Below are positions 25,762 through 34,950 of a stretch of 64,000 bases of DNA, piece after piece. This DNA is from JALYUS01 sp038231255 (lineage in GTDB: Bacteria; Chloroflexota; Chloroflexia; Thermomicrobiales; JALYUS01): positions 1-64,000 of the forward strand of contig JBBRLR010000014.1 in assembly GCA_038231255.1 (NCBI GenBank), given 5' to 3'. The notes below the pieces were generated by a model that saw nothing but the letters and a program-made list of their open reading frames with translations, made no database searches and was not told the origin of the DNA. How positions within the stretch are numbered: the first letter of the stretch is position 1; the number at the start of each line of letters is the position of its first letter. The position numbers and the translations under genes were made by a program.

Positions 25762-26988
25762 TCACCCGTCGCGGAAGGTGACAGAGAGCGACTTCGGGCC
25801 ACGGAAGGCGAAGCCCTCGATCCAGTCCACATGATCGTGCGCCAATTGCAGGTCGGCGCACCGCTGGGCGATAGCGAGGACGGCGGTCTGCGCTTCGGTG
25901 CGGGCGACGGCGGCGCCGAGGCAGAAGTGCGGCCCATGCGCGAAGGATAAGTGCCGGTTCGGCTGGCGGGTAATGTCGAACCGTTGCGGGTCGGGGAATT
26001 GCGCGTCATCGCGGTTCGCGGAGCCGAAGAGCAGGTAGATATTCTGGCCCGGCTCGATCGTCTGGCCGCCAATCGCGATCGGCTCCCGCGCGACGCGGCT
26101 CGTCGCCTGTACGGGGCTGTCGTAGCGCATCACTTCCTCGATAGCGGGGCGGATCAGGTCGGGGTTGGCGCGCAGTTGGGCGAGCGATTCGGGATGGCGC
26201 GCGAGCGTGAGGATCGCGTTGCCGATCAGGTGCGCGGTCGAGTTGTTGCCGCCGACAAGCAGCGCGATGCACATCACGACCATCTCGTCCGTCGTCAAGC
26301 GGTCGCCGGCTTCCTCGGCCTGGATCATCATCGTGATCAGGTCGTCGCGCGGCTCCGCGCGGCGGGCGGCGATCACCGCTTCGAGGTACGCCTTCATTTC
26401 GAGCATGCTCTCCTGCCCCTGCCGCATGATCGGGATGCGCTCGTGCATCGTGCCGGAGCGGTCGTAGACGCGCACCTGATCGCGGCTCCAGCGCGTGAAG
26501 TCGGCCTGATCCTCCTGCGGCACGCCGAGCATGTCGGCGATCACCCAACCGGGCAGCGGCACTGCAACATCGTGCATCACGTCCATGTTGCCCTGGGCCA
26601 TCACGCCATCGAGCAAACGATTGCAGATCGCCTCGATCCGCTCCCGCTTCGTTTCCGTCACTCGCGCGGAGAAGGCCTTGGTCATCAGGGTGCGCAGCCG
26701 CGTGTGCCGGGGCGGATCGGAAAGCAGCATCCGGCTGCCGAGGACGTGCCGTAGCGGCGTCAATTCCTGCTGCACATCCTCCGGCAGCACCGCGAACGTC
26801 GCCTCGACGCGTGCCGAGGAGATACGCGGATCGTTGAGGATCGCCACGATGTCGTCATAGCGACTGAGCAGCCAGTACGGCCCGTTCCAGAAGACGGGCG
26901 ATTCCCGCCTCAACGTCTCGTAGATCGGGTACGGGTCCACCTGCACCGCCGGGTCGCTGAAGTTATAGATTGCGGGCGTGATGGACAT
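25762..26988 (-). CDS. Cytochrome P450 (class I type)
   Basis: The haem-thiolate motif FAHGPHFCLGAAVAR (about residues 343-357) is intact. EEVMRYDSPV is the K-helix ExxR (E-V-M-R), and ALLVGGNNSTAHLIG is the I-helix, with Asn-Asn where an acid-Thr pair is common. QFPDPQRFDITRQPNRHLSF leads to the haem loop. Length about 408 residues, typical of soluble bacterial P450s. AGGAG precedes the ATG at 26988. It needs a ferredoxin and reductase from elsewhere, possibly the ferredoxin near 22 kb. Substrate unknown. Confidence 0.93.
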   Translation of the reverse strand: MSITPAIYNFSDPAVQVDPYPIYETLRRESPVFWNGPYWLLSRYDDIVAILNDPRISSARVEATFAVLPEDVQQELTPLRHVLGSRMLLSDPPRHTRLRTLMTKAFSARVTETKRERIEAICNRLLDGVMAQGNMDVMHDVAVPLPGWVIADMLGVPQEDQADFTRWSRDQVRVYDRSGTMHERIPIMRQGQESMLEMKAYLEAVIAARRAEPRDDLITMMIQAEEAGDRLTTDEMVVMCIALLVGGNNSTAHLIGNAILTLARHPESLAQLRANPDLIRPAIEEVMRYDSPVQATSRVAREPIAIGGQTIEPGQNIYLLFGSANRDDAQFPDPQRFDITRQPNRHLSFAHGPHFCLGAAVARTEAQTAVLAIAQRCADLQLAHDHVDWIEGFAFRGPKSLSVTFRDG

Positions 26989-27221
26989 CGCTGGACTCCT
27001 TGCTCGCTGCACGACAGTAAACCACGAGGTCGCTGGGAGAGCCAAGAGACCATAGCCGCTCGACACACCCTATTCACGATGTCGGTGGGTCCTTTTTGTG
27101 TCGCCCTTCCCGCATTTCCCGCAGAATTTCCGTCGAATTCTTTGTTATTCCGTGGGTTCGTTCTATCGCGCGTGATCGTAGTTTCTCTATCGCATCATAG
27201 GGATTGTCGGTGAATCCGTTG

Positions 27222-27320
27222 TGTAGGGGCGATTTGCGAATCGCCCTGCCCAGATCGCCACGGCTTCGCGGGTAGCGCACGATCCCAAGGGAGAAGGCGG
27301 TTCGCGAACCGCCCCTACGC
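27222..27320. repeat. Palindromic repeat pair (GGCGATTTGCGAATCGCC type)
   Basis: Two self-complementary blocks, TAGGGGCGATTTGCGAATCGCCC and GGCGGTTCGCGAACCGCCCCTA, are also inverted to each other. It is a dispersed palindrome, partly echoed by GTAGGGGCGCACAGCGTGCGCCC near 63.46 kb. An 82-codon frame across this element is not supported. Confidence 0.8.
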
Positions 27321-27353
27321 ATCAGCCAATTGCTTCACGGATGCTTGCGACCC

Positions 27354-28268
27354 TTACCCGGCGTTAAGCAGCGCTAATTCATCCTTGGTCAGGGTGATGT
27401 CGGCGGCGGCGGCGTTGGCGCGCATCTGCTCGACGTTCTTCGCGCCGGGAATCGCGCAGGTGACGGCGGGATTGGCGAGGGTCCAGGCGAGGGCGATCTG
27501 GGCGAGCGAGCGGTCGGGACGCGCCAGCCGCTTCCATGGTTCGACCTGTGCCAGTTGCGAGAGGAAGCGCTCGCGGCCCGCGCCCTCGTTCCAGCCAGTG
27601 CGCACTGAGTCATCGAAGCGGGTTTCCGGCGTAAACTTCCCGGCCAGAATGCCCTGCGCGATTGGCCCACGAAGCAGCGTGCCAACGTTGTGTTCCTTGC
27701 ACCACGGCAGGAGGTCTTGCTCCGCGCCGCGATTGACGAGGCTGTAGTTCAGTTGGATTGCCGCGCACTTGCCGTCGCGGTTGAACGCCTCCGCGACCCT
27801 GAGGGAGTTGGTCGAGATGCCGTAGGCGCGGATCTTTCCCTGCTCCGTCAGCCGCTCGAACGCTTCGAGGAAGACGGTCGGGTCCGCGAGGTCGCCGATG
27901 TGGCATTGGTAGAAATCAATTGTGTCAATCTTCATCCGTCCGAGGCTGGCGTCGCAACACAGGTAGACGTGGTGCGGCGTGTCGTAGGCGAGGGGCGAGC
28001 CGACGCGCCGGGCGAAGTTGCCGACTTTGGTCGCGATGTAGACCTTGTCGCGCCGGTCGCGGACGGCCTTGCCGACCAGTTCTTCGCTGACGCCGAGGCC
28101 ATACGCGTCGGCGGTGTCGAGCAGGTTAACGCCGAGATCAATCGCCGCGTGAATCGTCTCGATCGCCTCTTCCTCGGCGACCGGCCCCCATTGACCACCG
28201 ATGCCCCAACAGCCCATCGAAATCGTCGAAACCTGCCAACCGGTCTTGCCCAATGTGCGGTACTGCAT
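27354..28268 (-). CDS. Aldo/keto reductase
   Basis: MQYRTLGKTGWQVSTISMGC begins the protein. NLLDTADAYGLGVSEELVGKA (about residues 48-68) contains the catalytic Asp and Tyr. DKVYIATKVG contains the Lys, and IDFYQCHIGD the His. TCAIPGAKNVEQMRAN is the NADPH loop. 304 residues, all catalytic positions present, unlike the more divergent paralogue at 16.1 kb. GGAGG sits 7 bases before the ATG at 28268. Probably reduces sugars or aldehydes. Confidence 0.9.
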   Translation of the reverse strand: MQYRTLGKTGWQVSTISMGCWGIGGQWGPVAEEEAIETIHAAIDLGVNLLDTADAYGLGVSEELVGKAVRDRRDKVYIATKVGNFARRVGSPLAYDTPHHVYLCCDASLGRMKIDTIDFYQCHIGDLADPTVFLEAFERLTEQGKIRAYGISTNSLRVAEAFNRDGKCAAIQLNYSLVNRGAEQDLLPWCKEHNVGTLLRGPIAQGILAGKFTPETRFDDSVRTGWNEGAGRERFLSQLAQVEPWKRLARPDRSLAQIALAWTLANPAVTCAIPGAKNVEQMRANAAAADITLTKDELALLNAG

Positions 28269-28321
28269 CCGTGTGCCTCCTGTATTCGCGTGATTTCCCG
28301 TGGATGGGAGCATAGCATGAG

Positions 28322-29008
28322 TTAGGTCGGTAAGTCCGCCGTCTGGAAGTCGAAGGGGCGTTGCGGCACATCGGGGCTGCCGTATTCGAGCGTGATCAGC
28401 GAGTGGGAGAGTAGGGGGATCGCCCGGTAATCGCCGGTGTACGGCTTGCCGTCCACGATGACGCGGTCGGGTGGATTGGCCTGGATGCGGTTCAGCAGCG
28501 TGCGATCCACCGGGGAAACGGACCAGATATCGAGGAACGCGCCCAGTACAACGGTGTCCTTGGCTGGTGACTCGACATGGATCACACCGTCGGTGCTATG
28601 CGTGTGCGACCAGTATAGACAAGGCGTATTGGGGGAACTCGTTTTATCCGCGAAGATGCCGACATACTGCGGCGGTGTGAAATCCTGCCCATTGATGACG
28701 ACATCGAAATGCTGGTGGACATGCTGCGTCTGCCCCTCCGTCGCACCACACTGCACACCGTCAATCGGCGCGCCCGCGACGAATGGGGCGCCGGGCACGG
28801 CGGCGACATTCGCGGCGGTGGCGGTCGCCGTATGCGTGCGAGGGACGACGCGCGACACGAAGACCGCCGCGCCGATCAGCACGAGGACGACCGGAATACC
28901 GATCATGGCGACGTAGCGTCGCATCGCCGTGCGGGCTGCCTGTCGTTTCGCCTGCGCGGCCGCCGCGCGACGGGACGTTGCCGATTGGCGGGGGGATTTG
29001 GCGCTCAT
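28322..29008 (-). CDS. Membrane-anchored His-rich protein of unknown function
   Basis: A basic cytoplasmic head with many Arg/Ala is followed by one membrane helix (YVAMIGIPVVLVLIGAAVFVS). The rest is extracytoplasmic. Conserved-looking parts are HVHQHFDVVINGQ (about residue 95), CLYWSHTHSTDGVIHVES (about residue 130) and FLDIWSVSP. The His-x-His and HTH clusters could bind a metal such as copper, but this is inference. I recall similar proteins as conserved hypotheticals of Chloroflexota and Actinomycetota. 228 residues; two Cys residues could form a disulphide. Confidence 0.68.
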   Translation of the reverse strand: MSAKSPRQSATSRRAAAAQAKRQAARTAMRRYVAMIGIPVVLVLIGAAVFVSRVVPRTHTATATAANVAAVPGAPFVAGAPIDGVQCGATEGQTQHVHQHFDVVINGQDFTPPQYVGIFADKTSSPNTPCLYWSHTHSTDGVIHVESPAKDTVVLGAFLDIWSVSPVDRTLLNRIQANPPDRVIVDGKPYTGDYRAIPLLSHSLITLEYGSPDVPQRPFDFQTADLPT

Positions 29009-29111
29009 CTGGCTCCTCTACGATCCGCACCGTTGCCGCACACAATGTGATCGAAGTAAACCCCGCTGCACATGCGCGGTCAAGAGCGTGCCGCCGTCAG
29101 GGCGCGCCCTT

Positions 29112-29175
29112 CATAATTCTTTTCTTCTCCCTCTTTGCGTTTTTTGCGCCTTTGCGGGTTCCCCTGGTTTCCGTG
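29112..29175. repeat. Single 9-mer repeat arm
   Basis: CTCTTTGCG, TTTTTTGCG, CCTTTGCGG and GGTTTCC are the right-arm units of the GCAAAG family, but no left arm is visible nearby. Probably a half element left after deletion. Confidence 0.55.
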
Positions 29176-29181
29176 GCCCGT

Positions 29182-29607
29182 CTATGCGGTCAGCTCCGGG
29201 AAGAGCGGCGCCAGTTCGTCGAGCAGGGGACCGAGTGCGCCCGCGAGATAGCGGTGGACATCGGCGGCGACGGCGAAGCCCGCGCCGATCAGCGCGCGAT
29301 GCAACGCGGCCTCGGGATCGGTGGATGCGAGGACATACGGGCGGACGCGTAGGGCAACATCGGCGATGATTGCCTCCCGCCGCTCCCCGAGGGCGGTGAG
29401 GGCGACGACGAGCGGGCGGATCGGTGCGTCGAGTATGCCCGCGCGCGCCAACCGAATCCACTCGCGCAGCCGGATTTCCGCCCGCAGGATCGGTGTGATC
29501 GCCCGCTCGGCTGCCTCGGTCGCAACGATCGTCGCGAAATCCGCCTCATCCCAGGCATAGGTTGTCCACGACCCCGCGTAGACCGGCTGCAAAATCATCG
29601 TCGTCAC
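29182..29607 (-). CDS. Small hypothetical helical protein
   Basis: Not recognised. About 141 residues, almost all helical, with acidic and Ala/Arg-rich segments (DEADFATIVATEAAERAI, AALHRALIGAGF). No membrane helix and no catalytic motif. GGAG lies 5 bases before a GTG at 29607; ATGs at 29598 and 29634 are alternatives. It is divergent from the alpha/beta hydrolase gene, with about 240 bases between. Codon use matches the rest of the window, so it is probably real. Confidence 0.55.
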   Translation of the reverse strand: MTTMILQPVYAGSWTTYAWDEADFATIVATEAAERAITPILRAEIRLREWIRLARAGILDAPIRPLVVALTALGERREAIIADVALRVRPYVLASTDPEAALHRALIGAGFAVAADVHRYLAGALGPLLDELAPLFPELTA

Positions 29608-29844
29608 ACGTACTCCATCGTTTGCATTGTCCATTCACTTAGATTGAACGGGCAAGAACGCTGATGTGTTTCGCGCTCGCGCATTGCCAATGAATCCTCA
29701 ACCGACACACAGCCGCACGATCGGTGTCATCGCGTACGAATGCACAAGCAATTGTTGTACCATGCACCATACACGCCACCGTCGCATCGTTGTCGGTCGA
29801 GAAGGTATGATCGGCGTGTCGTCCGTATCGGTGCAGGAGGAACA

Positions 29845-30660
29845 ATGCCGAGAATCACTGCCGGGGAGATCGAACTGTTTTACGAGTCGCTTGGCGAGGG
29901 CACGCCGCTCGTTCTGCAGGCGCATCATCACCTTCCGTGGATGTCCTACCAACTGCCCTATTTCTCGCAGTTTTATCGCGTCATCACCTTTGATCGTCGC
30001 GGGACGGGCCGCTCGGCCAACCCGCCGGGCGACTGGACGATTGCCGACTTCGCGCGCGACTGCAAAAGTCTCCTCGACGCGCTGGGGATCGAGCAGGCGA
30101 TTGTCGGCGGCGCGTCGCTCGGCGGCGTGATCGCCTGCCAGTTCGGGCTGGACTACCCCGAGCGGGCGCTCGCCCTCGTCGTCGGCCATACCGTCCCGTA
30201 TCTCTGGCCGCTCGGCGCGGGGTGGATTGAGGAGCAGGTGGCGACAGTCGAGCGTGGCGAGCGCCCGGTGGTGATGCAGCCGCGTTCCCATCTGTGGGAA
30301 GCGGCGGGGCCGCCAACGTCCAACCCGGCGTTCCGGGATACACCGGCTGCCGTCTATGCCGGGACGCTCAACGCGGCGGGCGCGGGCACGCCGGAGGCAG
30401 CGATCAAGATGCTCCGCTCGCTCGGCAACTGGGACATCCGCCCGCGCTACCCGGAACTACACCGGCTGACGATCCCGACGCTTGTGATCGTCGGTGGCCA
30501 CGAGCCGCAGAAAACAATCGAGCTGTCGTACGAGTGGCATCGGCAGATCCCCGGCAGCGAATTCGCGATCCTGCCGGACGCCTATCACGGCGCGGCGCGC
30601 GAAGAGCCGGTCGCCTGGAATGCCCGCGTCCATGATTTCCTCATGCGCCACGGTCTGTGA
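29845..30660 (+). CDS. Alpha/beta hydrolase
   Basis: The nucleophile elbow is GGASLGGVIAC (about residues 86-96, Ser in G-A-S-L-G). ITFDRRGTGRSANPPG is the family's D-x-RGxGxS loop. The acid is likely the Asp/Glu around IVGGHEPQ, and the His is in AYHGAAREEP. 271 residues, normal. AGGAGG precedes the ATG at 29845; an upstream extension has no binding site. A cytosolic esterase, lactonase or C-C hydrolase; substrate not deducible. Its last 204 bases overlap the end of the converging hydrolase gene. Confidence 0.87.
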   Translation: MPRITAGEIELFYESLGEGTPLVLQAHHHLPWMSYQLPYFSQFYRVITFDRRGTGRSANPPGDWTIADFARDCKSLLDALGIEQAIVGGASLGGVIACQFGLDYPERALALVVGHTVPYLWPLGAGWIEEQVATVERGERPVVMQPRSHLWEAAGPPTSNPAFRDTPAAVYAGTLNAAGAGTPEAAIKMLRSLGNWDIRPRYPELHRLTIPTLVIVGGHEPQKTIELSYEWHRQIPGSEFAILPDAYHGAAREEPVAWNARVHDFLMRHGL

Positions 30661-31677
30661 GCAGCGACCATGACACGGCAGGGCGCGCAAAGAGGTACGT
30701 CGCGCCTTATTCCCCATAACAGCGCGCAAGATGAAGGCGTCAATCCGCGCGCTTGCCCGGATGCCGAGCGGGAAGGGCATGTTATTGAAGCCGTGGATGC
30801 CGCCGGGATAGATCGCGAGGTCCGCCGCGTTGCCCGCCGCGATCCAGCGGGCGTACATAAAGAGCGAATCATCGAGGAGTGGATCGAGCGTGCCGACGGT
30901 GAACAGGGCGGGTGGCAACCCGCGCAGATCGGCGTGGAGCGGCGAAATATCCGGTTCGCTCCGGCGCTCCGGTGGGACGAACAGGTCGGTGAACCACTCG
31001 CACGCCTGGGTGTTGAGGCCGAGATTCCGCGCTCCCCAGCGCCGCACACTGGGCGTGAAGGCGAGGTCATACAGCCCCGCTTCGAGATTCGCGCCGAGGA
31101 AACCCGTGTAGCCGTGCCGATCCCGCATTCGCAGCACGGTCACCGCCGCGAGGTGCGCACCCGCCGAGATGCCGCCGACGACGATTCGATTTGTCCCGAA
31201 TTCGCGCTCCGCATGTTCGGTGAGCCAGATGGCGGCGGCCTCGCAGTCGTCCGGCCCGGCTGGATAGGGATGCTCCGGGGCGAGGCGATAATCCACGCTG
31301 ACGACCGCAACATTGCAGGCGCGGGCGATGCGCTCCAGCACCCCGTCCTGCTGGTGCGCACGCCCCTGCACCCACCCGCCGCCGTGGATGTGGAGGTAGA
31401 CGCCCGCGACGTTTTCCGGCATGAAGATGCGCAGCGGGAGTTCACCCGCCGGGCCAGGGATGGCGCGCACGGTCGCCAGGTCGGAGAAGATCAGGGGCCC
31501 CCACATCCCCAGCCCCGACTCGCGCAGCGCGCGCGTGACTTCGATCGGCTGGGTGTATGACGGGGGTAGCGTGGCGAGCAGCGCTTCCAGTTGATCGTTG
31601 AACGCGCTGGTCTCCGGTTCGATCGCGCCGGCCGTAAAATTGCGGGGATCGAGGCTCGTCAGGTCGTTCATCGGCAT
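30457..31677 (-). CDS. Alpha/beta hydrolase, hormone-sensitive-lipase family, with extended C-terminus
   Basis: The oxyanion motif HIHGGGWVQG (about residues 97-106) and nucleophile VVGGISAGAHLA (about 167-178) mark the HSL family. DPLLDDS and GIHGFNNMP supply the acid and His. The normal end would be near FILRAVMGNK (about residue 325). Instead the frame runs on for some 80 residues, and the last 68 are antisense to the oppositely oriented hydrolase gene. It may have lost its stop codon, or the tail may be tolerated. It starts with MPMNDL at 31677. Confidence 0.82.
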   Translation of the reverse strand: MPMNDLTSLDPRNFTAGAIEPETSAFNDQLEALLATLPPSYTQPIEVTRALRESGLGMWGPLIFSDLATVRAIPGPAGELPLRIFMPENVAGVYLHIHGGGWVQGRAHQQDGVLERIARACNVAVVSVDYRLAPEHPYPAGPDDCEAAAIWLTEHAEREFGTNRIVVGGISAGAHLAAVTVLRMRDRHGYTGFLGANLEAGLYDLAFTPSVRRWGARNLGLNTQACEWFTDLFVPPERRSEPDISPLHADLRGLPPALFTVGTLDPLLDDSLFMYARWIAAGNAADLAIYPGGIHGFNNMPFPLGIRASARIDAFILRAVMGNKARRTSLRALPCHGRCSQTVAHEEIMDAGIPGDRLFARRAVIGVRQDREFAAGDLPMPLVRQLDCFLRLVATDDHKRRDRQPV

Positions 31678-31811
31678 TTCTCCAGTGCTGCGACCACGGA
31701 TAACCGGAATCGGAATGGAATCGGCGGCGCCATAGTGCGCGGTAGCGTATCATGGCGTGTGGGGTGTGCGGCAGGATCGTCGTTCGCATTTTCGGATCGG
31801 GGAGTTCTCGC

Positions 31812-32564
31812 GTGTCCTTTCGTACCGGAATCACTGTCGCGCGCTCGCGCTCGCTGGGGCTTCGCCGCGCGATCCTGACGCCCGTGTTCTGTCTGTTGGT
31901 CCTCATCAGCCTTGTCTTCGCGGCGGTCTTCACCTATCTCGGCGAAGAAGTGCATGAATCGGAAACGCTCGCCGCCGATCAGCGCGTCCTCCATGCGGTG
32001 GATGACCGTACAGCGTCATGGCCCGTCGCAATCGGCAACGATGTCGCGCTGCTCGGTTCGGAAGTGGTCGTCGGTGTGGTCGGCGTCGCGCTTGCCGGGT
32101 GGTTGTTCGCGCGTCGCCGTGTCCTCGATGCACTCCTAGTGATCGGCGCGGTCGGGGGGTACGTCGTTTTGACGTTGCTGATAAAGTCGCTCGTCCAGCG
32201 GGAGCGGCCTATCGCCTATTTCCGCGTCCCGGAGAGTGGCTATAGTTTCCCCAGTGGCCACACGCTCGGTGCGACCTGCCTCGCCTTTGCGCTCGGCTTC
32301 CTGCTTTGGCGCGGTGCGATGCGGATCGGCCTCAAGGTAGCCGGCACGGTTGCCCTCATCCTCGCTGTGCTGCTCGTTGCGATGAGCCGCCTGATGCTCG
32401 GCGTTCATTACCCGACCGATGTGCTCGGCAGCGTGCTGCTCGGCACGGCGTGGATGAGCGCCCTGATCGCGCTCCGCCTCGCCGTCGAGCGACGACGGGC
32501 AACGGGAGTCGGGTCGCCGATCTTGCCGGATGCCGCGCGACCGTCCAAGGAGTATGGCAGGTAG
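31812..32564 (+). CDS. PAP2-family membrane phosphatase
   Basis: The three phosphatase signature parts are present: KSLVQRERP, SGYSFPSGHT and SRLMLGVHYPTDVLGS (Lys/Arg, Ser-Gly-His and Arg-x5-His-x3-Asp). Five or six membrane helices surround them. About 250 residues. The GTG at 31812 lies 7 bases after GGGGAG, so I prefer it to the ATG at 31752. It probably removes phosphate from undecaprenyl diphosphate or phosphatidic acid on the outer face of the membrane. Confidence 0.9.
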   Translation: MSFRTGITVARSRSLGLRRAILTPVFCLLVLISLVFAAVFTYLGEEVHESETLAADQRVLHAVDDRTASWPVAIGNDVALLGSEVVVGVVGVALAGWLFARRRVLDALLVIGAVGGYVVLTLLIKSLVQRERPIAYFRVPESGYSFPSGHTLGATCLAFALGFLLWRGAMRIGLKVAGTVALILAVLLVAMSRLMLGVHYPTDVLGSVLLGTAWMSALIALRLAVERRRATGVGSPILPDAARPSKEYGR

Positions 32565-32578
32565 GGATGTCCCCTGGA

Positions 32579-33346
32579 TCAGTTGCTGTTGCTCTCGATG
32601 AAGGCCAACATACGCCCCCAGGCGTCTTCGCACGCTTCCTGATGCTCGGCGAACCGCCGGTCGAAGAAACTGTGCGGCGCGCCTGGATAGGTCGTGAAGG
32701 CGTGCTGCTTGCCCGCAGCGGTTAGCGCCGCGTCGAAGGCGTCCACCGCGCTCTGCGGGATGCCCGCATCAGCGCCGCCGAACAGCCCAAGGAGCGGCGC
32801 GGTGTAATCGCCCACCCGCTCGATCGGCGCGGGCGAACCGTCCCGCGTCGGCCCGACCGGTCGCCCGTAAAAGCCGATAGCGCCGGCCAGGCCGAGGCCA
32901 TTCGCTGCCTGCAACCACGAGTTGCTGCCGCCGAAGCAAAAGCCGACGGTGAACATGGTCGTGACACCGAGGTCCTTCAGGTGATCGAGGGCGGCGGCGG
33001 TATCGAGCGCGATCTGATCGGCCTTTGTCTGCGCGACGTGCGTCTGCCAGTCGAAGTCGCCGTTGCGCTCCTCGCCGTGGCCGATACCGGCGGTGCGGCC
33101 GAAGTAATCAATCGCAATTGTGGTGTAGCCACGCTCCGCGAAATGCACTGCCAATTCTTCGTAGTAGGTATGCAGCCCCCGGATGTCCGGTAGGATGACG
33201 ATGCCGACGCCGCTCGGCTGACGTGGCCGGGCGAGGTGGGCGGAGAACTTCGCTCCGTCGTGGGCGGAGAGAGTCAGCGCCTCGGCATCGGTTTCAGCGC
33301 CCGCAATCGGGGCAATCGGTGGTCGCGCCTCGGCATCAAAGCACAT
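32579..33346 (-). CDS. Dienelactone hydrolase family protein
   Basis: The Cys nucleophile is in TVGFCFGGSNSW (about residue 128), and the acid and base are in FGGADAGIP and GAPHSFFDR. IVILPDIRGLHTYYEELA is the usual strand-helix at the start of the fold. 255 residues, standard. AGGAGGG precedes the ATG at 33346. True dienelactone hydrolases open the lactone of the chlorocatechol pathway, but many relatives are general carboxyl-ester hydrolases. No other catechol gene is here. Confidence 0.88.
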   Translation of the reverse strand: MCFDAEARPPIAPIAGAETDAEALTLSAHDGAKFSAHLARPRQPSGVGIVILPDIRGLHTYYEELAVHFAERGYTTIAIDYFGRTAGIGHGEERNGDFDWQTHVAQTKADQIALDTAAALDHLKDLGVTTMFTVGFCFGGSNSWLQAANGLGLAGAIGFYGRPVGPTRDGSPAPIERVGDYTAPLLGLFGGADAGIPQSAVDAFDAALTAAGKQHAFTTYPGAPHSFFDRRFAEHQEACEDAWGRMLAFIESNSN

Positions 33347-33538
33347 CGTCAGCCCTCCTATTTCACGATCACTGCGACTCCATGTCCAACGCCTATCCCG
33401 TTGCGCTATCGCCAGTAAACACGGAGCGTGTGCGCATGGCAATCTGTACGTACATCGGTGGGTCGGTTTGTGGGACGCGATGCGCGAAACGGCCCGGTAT
33501 TGCTACCGGGCCGAGGAGGAAAGGGAAGAAGGGTGCGA

Positions 33539-34654
33539 TTACGGGGTATTGCCGCTGTTGCTGCTGGCGGGGAACTCCGCAAGGGTTGCGGTGAGTGTTT
33601 GTGTCTGACCGCTGCGATCCACGGTCAGCGTCACGGTGTCGCCGGGCTTCAGCGTAACCAGCAGGCTGCCGAGCGTCGTGCCGCCGTTGAGCGTCGTGCC
33701 GTTGACGGCGGTGATGACATCGCCCGTCTTGAGGCCTGCCTTCTCCGCCGGGGTGCCCGTCTCGACCTTGCTGACCGCCGCGCCCTTGGTCGTGTTGAGG
33801 CCATCAACGCTCACGCCGAGATACGCTTTGGTGCTCACCACCGCGCCGTTGCCCTTGCTCATCAGTGTTTGCGCCGCCTGCTTCGCCGTGTTGATCGGGA
33901 TGGCGAAGTTCAAGCCCTGATCACCCTGTGAGGCAAGGCCAAGGGTGTTGAGGCCGATTACCTGGCCCTGCGCGTTGACCAGCGGGCCGCCGCTGTTGCC
34001 GGGGTTGATCGCCGCGTCGGTCTGGATCAGGCCGGAATAGGTGTCAATCTGCCGACCGATGCCGGAGACGACGCCCGCCGTGATGGTATTTGCCAACGTT
34101 TCGGGGCTACCGATGGCGACGACGGCCTGGCCCAGCTTGACGGTGTTGGAGTCGCCGAGCGTCGCGATGGCGGGCGCCTTGGCGGCGTCAATCTTGACGA
34201 CCGCGATGTCCTGGGAGGGATCGCGCCCAACGAGCGTCGCGTCAATCTGCGTGCCGTCAGCGAGTTGGACGCTGAGCGAGGAAGCGCCCTCGACCACATG
34301 GTTGTTGGTGAGGATGTCGCCCTGATTGTCGAAGATCACGCCGCTCCCGAGACCGGTCGGCACGGGTGCGTTGCTGGTATTGCTCGGGCTGGACGCATTG
34401 CCGCCCGGCGTGGTGGGGAGCAGACCACGCGCCGTGCGACGTGTCGCTTTCGCCTGCTGATTGTTGATAACGGTGACGACGGCGGGGTCAACCTGCGCCG
34501 CGATCTGCTCTGCGTCCATCGCGCTGCCGGATGCGGTCGGCGCGGCGGCGGCGGACGGCCCGTGACCAAGAGAGATGTTCACCGTATGAGTGAGTGTGAG
34601 CGTCAGGACGAGGGCGAGGACGGTCACCCAGCCGAGAAGTCGTTTCAGTTGCAT
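33539..34654 (-). CDS. HtrA/DegP-like serine protease with one PDZ domain
   Basis: An N-terminal anchor (LGWVTVLALVLTLTLT) is followed by the trypsin-like domain. The triad is NNHVVEGA (His), DIAVVKI (Asp) and PGNSGGPLV (Ser). A PDZ domain follows, AYLGVSVDGLNTTKGAAV to GDVITAVNGTTL. 371 residues, close to the usual DegS-like size. It works outside the membrane on misfolded proteins. An A/T-poor linker with Ser, Asn and Pro sits before the protease domain. Start at 34654 (MQLKRLLG). Confidence 0.92.
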   Translation of the reverse strand: MQLKRLLGWVTVLALVLTLTLTHTVNISLGHGPSAAAAPTASGSAMDAEQIAAQVDPAVVTVINNQQAKATRRTARGLLPTTPGGNASSPSNTSNAPVPTGLGSGVIFDNQGDILTNNHVVEGASSLSVQLADGTQIDATLVGRDPSQDIAVVKIDAAKAPAIATLGDSNTVKLGQAVVAIGSPETLANTITAGVVSGIGRQIDTYSGLIQTDAAINPGNSGGPLVNAQGQVIGLNTLGLASQGDQGLNFAIPINTAKQAAQTLMSKGNGAVVSTKAYLGVSVDGLNTTKGAAVSKVETGTPAEKAGLKTGDVITAVNGTTLNGGTTLGSLLVTLKPGDTVTLTVDRSGQTQTLTATLAEFPASSNSGNTP

Positions 34655-34767
34655 TGCGTGCTACTCCTTATCTGTCCCTTGGTGCTATCGGTGCACCCTT
34701 ACTGGAATCAGTATGGGCCACGAAACTAAGGGCGGAGTGAGGGGTTGCTGAAAGAGCCCTGAGTGAA

Positions 34768-34845
34768 AGAACCTCACCCCTGGCCCCTCTCCATTCCATC
34801 GCGGGCGCCCTCTGGGCAGTGAGAGGGGCCAGGGGTGAGGTTCCC
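34768..34845. repeat. GC-rich long palindrome (AACCTCACCCCTGGCCCC type)
   Basis: GAACCTCACCCCTGGCCCCTCTCC pairs with its complement from GGAGAGG-like GTGAGAGGGGCC to GGTGAGGTTCC. Its loop holds GCGGGCGCCCTCTGGGCAGTG, also found with one base changed near 54.68 kb. It lies between the protease start and the isomerase gene. Confidence 0.85.
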
Positions 34846-34950
34846 CGCAGCACCCAGTCGCGTGGTATTCTTCGCGCCGAACCGGATTTATCGGTCGTGC
34901 GCATCACCCCCATTCTTGCCCGCGCCCGACCGTCGCGAAGGAGCGCGCCG

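Noticed and set aside
27074..27322. 82-codon minus-strand frame
   Set aside because: Half of it is a dispersed palindrome and there is no ribosome binding site; the rest has no similarity I recognise.
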